Assembly: GCF_002283365.1 (NCBI RefSeq)
Contig: NZ_MQWD01000001.1
Location: 4,348,992-4,412,991 of the forward strand
Direction: 5' to 3'
DNA length: 64,000 nucleotides
DNA from: Rubrivirga marina
GTDB lineage: Bacteria; Bacteroidota; Rhodothermia; Rhodothermales; Rubricoccaceae
Every line of letters begins with the position of its first letter. The stretch's first letter is position 1. The position numbers were made by a program, and so were the translations under genes. Below, piece by piece: positions 39,066 through 47,019 of the stretch. Below the pieces are notes generated by a model. The model saw only the letters and a list, made by a program, of their open reading frames with translations, was not told the DNA's origin and did not search any database.

Positions 39066-41597
39066 CTAGCGCGCGACGACGAACGTCACCGCCGCCTGCT
39101 CCCCGTCGGCGCGGACGCGGACGACGTAGACGCCGGCCGCGAGGTCGCCCGCCGCGATGCCGAGGTCGTGGGACCCGGCCCCGAACGCGTCGCCGTCGGC
39201 GAGGACGGCGACGCGCTGGCCGATGGCGTTGAACACCTCGGCCGTGACGGACGCCGCCGCGCCGAGCGACACGCGGACCTGCGCCGACGCGCGCGCCGGG
39301 TTCGGCCAGACGGCATCGACGCGGAGCGGGGCGCCGGCGTCCGGGCCGCCGTCGGCGGCGACGCCGGGCGCGCGGAGGTAGGCGAGGTCGTCGACGAGGA
39401 TGGCGCCGAAGCGCGGGCCCTCGCCGTCGTAGCCGAGTTGGAGCGACTCCATCCGGAGCGACGAGGGGCTGTCCCACGCGCCGTTGCCGATCCACGTGCC
39501 GAACCCGTCGGCGTCGAGGTCCCACGTCACCGTCTTCCAGCCGTACCAGTCGACGGCCGTCCACGGGCTGACCTCGATCCCGCTCGTCCCGTCGTCGACG
39601 GCGAAGCGGAACAGGACGCCGGTCCCGTCGCCGTAGACGCGGGCGCGGAGCGTGGCCTCCTCGGTGAAGGAGTGGCCCGGCGAGCAGCCGCCGAAGCACT
39701 CGCGGATGAGCTTGGCGTCGCCACCCTCGGCCCAGCCGAAGTCGATCCGCATGGACGTCTCGCCGCCGAGCGGGTACGCCAGCGGACTGGCCGAGACCGA
39801 CGTCGAGTCGGTCACGATGCCGCTCGTCGACCCGCTCTGCTGCGGGACCCACCAGTCGTCGGCGATGGACGTGCCCTCGAAGTCGTCCAGGAGCACGTCC
39901 ACGAGGGCGCCGTCGCCCGTCCCGAACGTGAAGGCGTAGCGGGCGGCCGAGGCGTTGCCGAACCGGTCCTCGACGCCGGGCTCGATGGCGAACCGGTAGC
40001 TCGTCCCGGGCGCGAGGTCGGCGTCGGGCACGAAGCTGACCGTCGTCCGCGGGCTCGGCGTCTCGCCGACGACGCCGGCCAGCGAGACGATCGCCTCGCC
40101 TGGGACGGCCTCCCCGCCGAGCGTCTCCAGCGTGACGCGGCCGTCGAGCGTCTCGGGGACCACGACCTCGTCGAAGGCGACCGTCACGACCGGCCGGATC
40201 TCGGCGTCGCGCGCGTTCGGCGCGGGGTCGCCGCTGACGAGCCGCGGCGCGGCCACGTCCGGGAAGCTGGAGATGAACGTCAGCACGAAGTCGTCGCCGC
40301 CGGTGCCGTCGCCGTCGCCGTCGAGCGGGCTCCCGTTCTGGGTCGTCGCCGAGGCGGAGAGGGTCAGGGTGTAGTCGGTCCGCGGCTCCAGCGCGGCGTC
40401 GGGCGTGAACACGAGCTCGAAGCCGTTCCGCTCGAACGTGACCTCGCCCGCGACCGGGTCGCCGCCGGCCGTCGGCACGAGCGAGAACGCGGGGCCGGCC
40501 GTCGCGGGGTCGAGCGGGCGGCTGAGCGTGAGGCGGATCGGGTCCGTGATCGGGAAGCCGTCCTCGCCCGCCTCGGGCCGAGCGTCGACCACCACGGGCG
40601 GGACGGTCGAGACGAGCGCGACGTCGGCGAAGGTGAACGTCGTGTCGCGCATCGTGACCTCGGCCGTGGCCGTGGCGTAGCCCTCGGCCTCGACGGTCAC
40701 GGTGTGCGTGCCGGCCGAGACGTCCTCGAGGTAGTAGAACCCATTGGCCAGCTCGTCGGGGTCGTCCGAGTACCGGTAGAAGAGCGACTCGTAGGTGTCG
40801 GTCGTGTACGTCTGCCCGTCGACCGTGACCGTCGCGCCGTTGATCGGCCGGCCGCTCTCGGCGTCGGTGACGATCCCCGTCGCGATCCGGTGCGTCGAGC
40901 GCGGGACGCCATGCCAGTCAAGGATGCCCCAGTAGAACGACTGGGCCTCGAGCCGCTTCCAGTCGGCGTTCATGTTGAGCGTGTTCTGCCGCGGGTTCGT
41001 GTGGAACCCGGACTCGCTCAGGACCGACGCCATCGCCGACGTCCGGTTGACGAAGAGGTACGGGAACTGGTTGTCGTGGTTGTCCGGGAAGCCCTGGTAG
41101 AACGTCCGGTCGGCGTAGTTGCCGATCGTCGGGAGGCGCATGGCCTCGACTTGGGCGTCGACGTACTCGTCGCCCATCCGAGCGCCGCCCTCCGGCGTCT
41201 TCTCGACGGTCTGCCCGTTCTGCCGCCAGCCACCGTAGAGCATGAGCACGTTGTTCGTGCCCGGCGCGCCGGCGTTGGAGTGGATCGAGTGGAAGAAGTC
41301 GGCCCCGAGCGCGTTGGCGCGGTCGGTCCGCTGGCTGAGGCTGACCGACTGGGTGTCGCTGGTCCGCGACGTGTAGACCGTGTCGATGTCGGTCCGGTCG
41401 AGGAGCATGTCGCGGAGCGCGAGGCTCACGCGGAGGACCTTCTCGGCCTCGGAGTAGCCGTAGATGCCCTGGTTCTCGGTCTGGCTGTGGCCGGGGTCGA
41501 GGAAGAGCTCCCAGCCGTCGAGGCCGGTGACCTGCTGGGCGTGGGTGGTGGGAAGGAAGAGGAGGGCGAGGAGCCCGAGAGTCAAAGCGCGGGTCAT
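39066..41597 (-). CDS. Secreted N-acetylmuramoyl-L-alanine amidase-type protein with Ig-like domains and T9SS tail
   Basis: The 843-residue protein has a signal peptide (ending THAQ), then an Amidase_3-like catalytic domain (about 28-235): LFLDPGHSQ (zinc His), SEAEKVL (zinc Glu), HSIHSNAG (zinc His) and SESGFHTN (catalytic Glu). Next is a carboxypeptidase-regulatory-like domain (TGIVTDAESGRPINGATVTVDG), two Big_5-like Ig domains (about 330-560), a jelly-roll-like region (about 560-740), and a T9SS type-A domain ending AAVTFVVAR. It would cut the amide between muramic acid and the stem peptide outside the cell. It starts 6 bases after the TolB-like gene, an apparent two-gene operon. Confidence 0.86.
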   Translation of the reverse strand: MTRALTLGLLALLFLPTTHAQQVTGLDGWELFLDPGHSQTENQGIYGYSEAEKVLRVSLALRDMLLDRTDIDTVYTSRTSDTQSVSLSQRTDRANALGADFFHSIHSNAGAPGTNNVLMLYGGWRQNGQTVEKTPEGGARMGDEYVDAQVEAMRLPTIGNYADRTFYQGFPDNHDNQFPYLFVNRTSAMASVLSESGFHTNPRQNTLNMNADWKRLEAQSFYWGILDWHGVPRSTHRIATGIVTDAESGRPINGATVTVDGQTYTTDTYESLFYRYSDDPDELANGFYYLEDVSAGTHTVTVEAEGYATATAEVTMRDTTFTFADVALVSTVPPVVVDARPEAGEDGFPITDPIRLTLSRPLDPATAGPAFSLVPTAGGDPVAGEVTFERNGFELVFTPDAALEPRTDYTLTLSASATTQNGSPLDGDGDGTGGDDFVLTFISSFPDVAAPRLVSGDPAPNARDAEIRPVVTVAFDEVVVPETLDGRVTLETLGGEAVPGEAIVSLAGVVGETPSPRTTVSFVPDADLAPGTSYRFAIEPGVEDRFGNASAARYAFTFGTGDGALVDVLLDDFEGTSIADDWWVPQQSGSTSGIVTDSTSVSASPLAYPLGGETSMRIDFGWAEGGDAKLIRECFGGCSPGHSFTEEATLRARVYGDGTGVLFRFAVDDGTSGIEVSPWTAVDWYGWKTVTWDLDADGFGTWIGNGAWDSPSSLRMESLQLGYDGEGPRFGAILVDDLAYLRAPGVAADGGPDAGAPLRVDAVWPNPARASAQVRVSLGAAASVTAEVFNAIGQRVAVLADGDAFGAGSHDLGIAAGDLAAGVYVVRVRADGEQAAVTFVVAR

Positions 41598-41602
41598 CGG
41601 GG

Positions 41603-42529
41603 CTACTCGGCGATCGGGAGGAGGAAGAGGGCGTCGCCGTCGTCGAAGGCGATGCGGGCGCCGTCGGGCGACCACGAGGGGTTCATCTCGAGGCGGTCGG
41701 GCGTAGCCGTGAGCGGCACGCGCGCCGAGCCGTCGGCGTGGACGGCGACGATCTCGGAGGCCGTGAAGGCGTGGCCGTCGTCCTCGGACACCATGACGGC
41801 GAGCCAGCGCCCGTCGGGCGACCACGACGGCCGCGACCCGGCGCCGAGGTCGATGAGGTTGCTCCCGTCGGCGTCCATGACGTAGAGGCCGCCGCCGTAG
41901 GCCTCGAAGGCCACGCGCGAGCCGTCGGGCGACGGCGTGACGTTGAGGAGTTGGGCGTCGCCGAGCGGCGCGAGCGTCCGGACCTCGCCCGAGGCGGGCG
42001 TGGCGAGGGCGAGCCCGCCGTCGAGGAGCCCGAGCACGACGGGCCCCGAGGGCGCGGGCACGCGCGCCTCGGCGTCGGCCGCGAGCACGTCGAGGCCGCC
42101 CTCCCCGAGCGCGACCACGTGGGCGGCGCCCGCCCAGCGCGGGAGCCCCGGCGGCGTCGTCCGCCAGTCGGTGAGCGTCTCGACGGAGCCGTCGAGGCCG
42201 ACGAGCTCGATCGCGTCGAGCCGCCGGGGGCCGTCGACCTGCGCGGCACGCACGGCGATAGCGGCCCCGTCGGGCGACCACGCGAAGCCGAACCCGGCCG
42301 CCGGCGCGTCGGTGAGCTGCCGGGTGCCCTGGCCGTCGGCGCCGACGACCCAGAGGCCGGCGTAGCGGGCGCGCGTGAACGCGAGCGTCTGGCCGTCGGG
42401 CGACCACGAGGGGTGGAGGGCGGGCGCGCCGTCGGCCACGAGGCGGACGGGCGGGCCGCTGGCCCGGAGGCTCTGCGCGCCGACCGGGACGGCGAGGCAG
42501 ACGAGGAGGGCGACGAGAGAACTGCGCAT
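41603..42529 (-). CDS. TolB-like PD40 beta-propeller, exported
   Basis: The 308-residue protein has a signal peptide ending VGAQ and five PD40-type repeats (SWSPDGQTLAFT, AWSPDGAAIAVR, TPSPDGSRVAFE, SWSPDGRWLAVM, SWSPDGARIAFD), the pattern of TolB-type propellers. It lacks the N-terminal TolB domain and is shorter than TolB, so a stand-alone binding propeller is likelier than the Tol-Pal component. It is translated just upstream of the amidase gene and could be its partner. Confidence 0.78.
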   Translation of the reverse strand: MRSSLVALLVCLAVPVGAQSLRASGPPVRLVADGAPALHPSWSPDGQTLAFTRARYAGLWVVGADGQGTRQLTDAPAAGFGFAWSPDGAAIAVRAAQVDGPRRLDAIELVGLDGSVETLTDWRTTPPGLPRWAGAAHVVALGEGGLDVLAADAEARVPAPSGPVVLGLLDGGLALATPASGEVRTLAPLGDAQLLNVTPSPDGSRVAFEAYGGGLYVMDADGSNLIDLGAGSRPSWSPDGRWLAVMVSEDDGHAFTASEIVAVHADGSARVPLTATPDRLEMNPSWSPDGARIAFDDGDALFLLPIAE

Positions 42530-42600
42530 GGTGGGATCGGGGGGGCCCGAAAGGTAGGCCCGCGCCTAACCCGCGGATGCCCGATCCACACGTCGGCCAC

Positions 42601-42638
42601 CGAGTCTCCCCGCCTCAACGCCGAGGCGGACCGACTCG
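42601..42638. repeat. Composite hairpin around a diverged palindrome copy
   Basis: The palindrome core (42610-42629; left arm CCGCCTCAAC with two G-to-A changes) sits inside an outer CGAGTC/GACTCG stem (42601-42606 with 42633-42638). It lies between the propeller gene and the downstream end of the ABC transporter gene. Two further hairpins follow: GGGCA-tg-TGCCC at 42655-42666 and GCCCC-tt-GGGGC at 42677-42688. Confidence 0.72.
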
Positions 42639-42704
42639 TGTCCAAATCCGCCGAGGGCATGTGCCCGACCGTCTCCGCCCCTTGGGGCACAAACGCAGGG
42701 CGCC

Positions 42705-44507
42705 CTACGCCCCTTCGAGCTCCGCTTCCAGCTGCTGCTTGCGGACGAGCGTCGCGTACGCTCCGCCGGCCGCGACCAGCTCGGCGTGCGACCCGCGCTC
42801 GGCGACGCGGCCCTCGTCGAGCACGAGGATCTGGTCGGCGTCCTGGACCGCCGAGACGCGGTGGCTCACCACGACGACCGTCCGCTGGCCGAACTGGGCG
42901 CGGAGGTTCTCCAGAATGGTCGCTTCTGTTCGCGTGTCGACCGCACTGAGGGCGTCGTCAAAAAGAAGGATCGGGGCGCGACGGATGAGGGCGCGGGCGA
43001 TGGCCGTCCGCTGCTTCTGGCCGCCCGAGAGCGTGATGCCGCGCTCGCCGACGCGCGTCTCGAACCCCTTGGGGAAGTCCTCGACGTTGGCGAGGAGGTC
43101 GGCCTCGCGGGCCGCCTCCGTGATCTCGGCCGCCTCGGAGTCCGGCACGCCGAAGGCGATGTTGTTGCCGACGGTGTCGGAGAACAGGAAGACCTCCTGC
43201 GGGACGTAGCCGATGGCCGCGCGGAGCGTGTGGAGCGGGATCTCTCGGAGGTCGCGGCCGTCGACGCGGACCGTCCCCTCGGTCGGGTCCATGAGCCGCG
43301 GGATGAGTTCGACGAGCGTCGACTTGCCCGAGCCCGTCCGCCCCACGATGCCCACGGAGGTGCCGGCGGGGACGTCGAACGAGACGGCGTCGAGCACAGC
43401 CGGGCCGCCCGGCGTGTAGCGGTACGTCACGTCGTCGAACGTGAGCCGCCCGGCGACGTCGTCCACCTCGGCGATGCGCTGGGCGTCGTCGGCGACGCCG
43501 GGCTCGGTGTCGAGGATCTCCGCGATCCGCGCCATCGACGCCGAGGCCTGCTGGATCATCGACACGACGTAGCCGAACGACGCCACCGGCCACGTCAGGT
43601 TGGCGACGTAGATGATGAACTCGGCGATGTTGCCGAGGGAGAGCTCGCCCGCGATCACGAGCCGCCCGCCCACGCCCACCACGAGGACCGTGCTCAGCCC
43701 GATGAGGATCATCAGGACCGGCCGGAACGCGGCGTCCACCTTCGCGAGGTCGAGCGCCTTGTCCTGGTAGTCTTCGCTCGCGTCGTCGATCCGCCGGCCC
43801 CACGTCTCCTCCTGCGTGTACGCCTTGACCACGCGGATGCCGGAGAGCGCCTCCTGCACGCGGCTCGTGAGCCCCGAGTACGACGTCTGCTGGCGGTCCG
43901 TCCGCACGTGGACCAGCTTGCTCACGAAGAACACCGACACGGCGAGGACGGGCATCGGGAGGACGGCCCAGAACGTGAGCGTCGGCGAGATGGCGAGCAT
44001 GAACGCGAGCGCCATCACGATCGCGGCGACGGCCCGCGAGAGGTACATCAACGCCGGGCCGACGTAGCGGCGGACCTTTTCGATGTCGCTCGTGGCTCGC
44101 GTCATCACGTCGCCCGTCGCGAACCGGTGGTAGAAGCTGCCCGAGAGCGTCTGGAGGTGGGCGTAGAGCCGGTTCCGGAGGTCGTACTCGATGTTCCGGC
44201 TGGCCACGACGACGAGCCGCCGCATGAGGAACATGAACAGGCCCGAGAGGAGCGCCAGCCCGAGGATCATCAGCCCGAGGAGCACGAGCGCCCAGCGGAA
44301 CTCGGCGCCCAGCGCGGCGCCGGCCGCGGTACCGGCGGCGTAGCCCTGGACGGCCACCATCCGCGGGATCGCGTCGATGGCCTCGCGGACGAGCCCCGGG
44401 ATGAACAGCGTGAACAGCGCCGAGGCGAGGGCGCAGAGGAGCCCCGGGCCGAGGGTCCAGCGGTAGCGCCAGAGGTCGGCGTCGAGGCGGCGGAGCGGGG
44501 AGGCCAT
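42705..44507 (-). CDS. ABC exporter, fused membrane and ATPase domains (MsbA/LmrA-like)
   Basis: The 600-residue half-transporter has six predicted helices (about 20-310) and a nucleotide-binding domain (about 355-590). That domain has Walker A GRTGSGKST, Q-loop VPQEVFLFSD, signature LSGGQKQR, Walker B ILLFDDAL and switch VSHRV. It works as a homodimer, or with another subunit, to export lipids, drugs or peptides; no partner half-transporter is adjacent. Walker B reads DDALS rather than DEATS: the catalytic Glu position after Walker B holds Asp. That is common in some heterodimeric exporters, so activity may depend on a partner. Start at the ATG 44507. Confidence 0.88.
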   Translation of the reverse strand: MASPLRRLDADLWRYRWTLGPGLLCALASALFTLFIPGLVREAIDAIPRMVAVQGYAAGTAAGAALGAEFRWALVLLGLMILGLALLSGLFMFLMRRLVVVASRNIEYDLRNRLYAHLQTLSGSFYHRFATGDVMTRATSDIEKVRRYVGPALMYLSRAVAAIVMALAFMLAISPTLTFWAVLPMPVLAVSVFFVSKLVHVRTDRQQTSYSGLTSRVQEALSGIRVVKAYTQEETWGRRIDDASEDYQDKALDLAKVDAAFRPVLMILIGLSTVLVVGVGGRLVIAGELSLGNIAEFIIYVANLTWPVASFGYVVSMIQQASASMARIAEILDTEPGVADDAQRIAEVDDVAGRLTFDDVTYRYTPGGPAVLDAVSFDVPAGTSVGIVGRTGSGKSTLVELIPRLMDPTEGTVRVDGRDLREIPLHTLRAAIGYVPQEVFLFSDTVGNNIAFGVPDSEAAEITEAAREADLLANVEDFPKGFETRVGERGITLSGGQKQRTAIARALIRRAPILLFDDALSAVDTRTEATILENLRAQFGQRTVVVVSHRVSAVQDADQILVLDEGRVAERGSHAELVAAGGAYATLVRKQQLEAELEGA

Positions 44508-44630
44508 GCGGTCGGGGGAGCGGCGCGCGGGCGGGCGCACGGGACCTACGCTACGCCCCGAACAGGGGTCCCCGCCAGGGCGGTCTGGGACGGCCCACCG
44601 GCGTCCCGAGGCGGCCGGGGCACGCCGGGC

Positions 44631-45335
44631 CTACGCCTCGGCGCGGGCGGCGAACTGGGCCAGCGCCTGTTCGGTCTCGGCGACGGCGGCCGTGAGCGAA
44701 CCGTCGAGCGCGGACGCCTCGCCGCGACGGGCTCCGGTCTCGACGACGTCCCAGGCGTCCGTCAGCGACTCCAGCCCGACGTTCGCGGCGCTCCCCTTCA
44801 GCGCGTGCGCCGACGCCGCGATGCTGTCGACGTCGCCGGTCTCGCGGGCGGCCGACACCGTCGCGAGCGCCTGCCGGGCCGACCCGTCAAACGCCTCGAC
44901 CAGCTCGGCCACGAAGTCCTCGTCGTCCTCGCCGAGGAGGCCGCGGACGTGGGCACGGACGGCGTCGACGAGACCGACCGCCACGGGCACGCAGACGACC
45001 TCCTCGAGGGCGGCCACCGACAGAGGCTTGTGGATGGCGTCGTCGAAGCCATCCGCACGGAGCCGCTCCGTCATGCCGGAATCCGCCCGTTCCGTGACGG
45101 CGACGACGCGGAGGCCACCGGATCGCCGGACACGGATCGCATCGCGGATCTCCGCCCCGCCCACTCGCTCGCTGAGGAAGACCACGTCGTAGTCCCGTGC
45201 CGACACGCGCTCGACGGCCGCCCGACCGTCCTCCGCGACGTCCGCCTCGATGCCGAGGTGCCGGAACATCGAGAGCGCGATGAGTTGCTGAGTCGGATCG
45301 GCCTCGACGAGGAGGACGGCCGGGGGCGGGGACAT
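44631..45335 (-). CDS. Pseudo-receiver domain fused to a histidine phosphotransfer (Hpt) domain
   Basis: The 234-residue protein has an N-terminal receiver-like fold (about 5-118) and a C-terminal Hpt four-helix domain (about 125-230). The Hpt acceptor is His177 in AHALKGSAANVG. In the receiver the phospho-acceptor Asp is replaced by Ser55 (VVFLSERVGG), and the metal-binding acidic pair at the N-terminus is reduced to EAD. The Lys of the pocket remains (IHKP). The receiver is therefore probably a non-phosphorylatable scaffold, while the Hpt can still relay phosphate, plausibly for the hybrid kinases elsewhere. No kinase gene is adjacent. Confidence 0.82.
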   Translation of the reverse strand: MSPPPAVLLVEADPTQQLIALSMFRHLGIEADVAEDGRAAVERVSARDYDVVFLSERVGGAEIRDAIRVRRSGGLRVVAVTERADSGMTERLRADGFDDAIHKPLSVAALEEVVCVPVAVGLVDAVRAHVRGLLGEDDEDFVAELVEAFDGSARQALATVSAARETGDVDSIAASAHALKGSAANVGLESLTDAWDVVETGARRGEASALDGSLTAAVAETEQALAQFAARAEA

Positions 45336-45452
45336 GAGCCCGGGGGGTGAGCCTGAGATACGCGGGCGGGGTGGGTCCAGGCCGGTATCGGCGGCGCCCT
45401 CCTGGGGTTTAAACCGCTGGCCTACAGCCGGGTGACCCTGCCCGTCGTCGTC

Positions 45453-46820
45453 CTACACCTCCAGGAGGCGGACCTCGGTCTGGACCTCCGACTTCGGGAT
45501 CAACGCGGGCCAATACGCCACGACTTCGCTCGGTCGGGGCCGCCCGCCGGCGAACCCGGTGACCGCGCTGGGCCCGGTCAGGATGAGCGGGGCGATCTCG
45601 CGGCCGAACTGCTCGACGGCCGCTTTGTCCTGGCCGCGCACTGACACGCGGAGTTGAACCTCGTCGAGGTCCGCCTCTCGCGTCGGGTCGGCCTCGGCGA
45701 CCTCGGAGAGCGCGTTGAGCCCGACGATCTCGGCGCGGTACTCCTCGAACTCGAGGCCGAGCGCGTCGAGCCGGTCCTTCAGGATGCGCGCCGCGGCGCG
45801 GGCCTTGGCAGCGGCCTCGGGCCAGGCGTAGACGAGCGTCGAGGTCGCCTTCCAGCCATCCGAGTACGCGGCCGAGACCTTGAGGAACTCGGTGTCTTCG
45901 GAACCGCGGATGCCGCTCACGCGGACGCGGTCGCCGCCCTCGTCCTCCAACTGGATGGACGTAAAGTCGGCCACGACGTCGGGCGTGATGTAGTCGGTCG
46001 GGTCGCCGATCTCGTAGAGGAGCTGCTCGGCGACGGTCCCGCGGCTGACGAGCCCGCCCGTCCCCTCGTGCTTCGTGACCACGAACGAGCCGTCGGCCGA
46101 GACCTCGGCGATGGGGAACCCGATGGAGGCCATGTCCGGCACGTCCCGCCAGTCGGTGAAGTTGCCGCCCGACGACTGTGCGCCGCACTCGAGGATGTGC
46201 CCCGCGACGGTGCCGGCCGCCATCTTGTCCCAGTCGGCCCAGTCCCACCCGAAGCGGTCGACGAGCGGGGCGAGCGTGAGCCCGGTGTCGGTCGTCCGGC
46301 CCGTCACGACGACGTCGGCGCCGAGGGCCAGCGCCTCGGCGATGGGCTGGGCGCCGAGGTAGGCGTTCGCGCTCACGACGCGGTCGCGGACGGTCGAGAG
46401 CGGCTCGCCGGTCTCCATGTGCTTCAGTTCGACGCCCCGGTCCAGGAGGTCGTCGAGACGGTCCAGGAGGTCGTCGCCGGTGACGACGGCGACCTTGAGG
46501 CCGGTCGCTCCGCGCGCACGGGCGCCGGCGACGATGGCCTCGGCGCAGGCGACGGGGTTCACGCCGCCCGCGTTCGAGATGATCTTGAACCCCTTCTCCT
46601 TGACGTCCGGCGCCAGCTCCGTCACGACCTCGACGAAGTCGCGGGCGTAGCCCATGGAGGGGTCGCGGAGCTTCTGCTTCTGGAGGATCGACATGGTCAC
46701 CTCGGCGAGGTAGTCCATGACCAGGACGTCGATGGGGCCGCGGCGGGCCTGGTCGATGGGGGCGCGCTGGAGGTCGCCCCAGAAGCCCTGGCCGGAGGCG
46801 ATGCGAAGCGTGTCGGGCAT
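45453..46820 (-). CDS. AtuA family (DUF1446) protein
   Basis: The 455-residue protein matches the AtuA family, named for a citronellol/geraniol (acyclic terpene) utilisation operon. Visible features are RIASGQGFWGD at the N-terminus, VLVMDYLAEVTM, ISNAGGVNPVACAEA, VVVTGRTTDTGLTLAPL and GHILECGAQSSGGNF. The other atu genes (atuB-H) are absent, so a role in terpene catabolism cannot be assumed. The C-terminal 110 residues are an extra domain. It is monocistronic as far as seen, divergent from the propeller gene at 47020. Confidence 0.82.
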   Translation of the reverse strand: MPDTLRIASGQGFWGDLQRAPIDQARRGPIDVLVMDYLAEVTMSILQKQKLRDPSMGYARDFVEVVTELAPDVKEKGFKIISNAGGVNPVACAEAIVAGARARGATGLKVAVVTGDDLLDRLDDLLDRGVELKHMETGEPLSTVRDRVVSANAYLGAQPIAEALALGADVVVTGRTTDTGLTLAPLVDRFGWDWADWDKMAAGTVAGHILECGAQSSGGNFTDWRDVPDMASIGFPIAEVSADGSFVVTKHEGTGGLVSRGTVAEQLLYEIGDPTDYITPDVVADFTSIQLEDEGGDRVRVSGIRGSEDTEFLKVSAAYSDGWKATSTLVYAWPEAAAKARAAARILKDRLDALGLEFEEYRAEIVGLNALSEVAEADPTREADLDEVQLRVSVRGQDKAAVEQFGREIAPLILTGPSAVTGFAGGRPRPSEVVAYWPALIPKSEVQTEVRLLEV

Positions 46821-47019
46821 GGGTCGTCGGTCGGGGGGCGGTGGAAGGGCTTCCGTCAAGCTAGGCCCGATCGCGGGGCCCGCCAGTGGAGCACGCGTGC
46901 AGCCGGCGCGCCGTTCGGCGGCCACCGTGAAATTTGCAGACGACGACACGAGCAGGTCCAATCCGGAACCCAGCGCCGTTTCTTCGCGCGCTTCGCTACC
47001 CTGGGGCTCGGCCCCACCC

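Noticed and set aside
44605-44642. CCGAGGCG and CGCCTCGG around the stop of the pseudo-receiver gene
   Set aside because: The arms are 22 bases apart and one arm is coding sequence, so it may be chance pairing.
46927-46936. GAAATTTG as a Bacteroidota-type -7 element (TAnnTTTG) for the gene at 47020
   Set aside because: Only a partial match and no clear -33 element upstream, so not annotated as a promoter.
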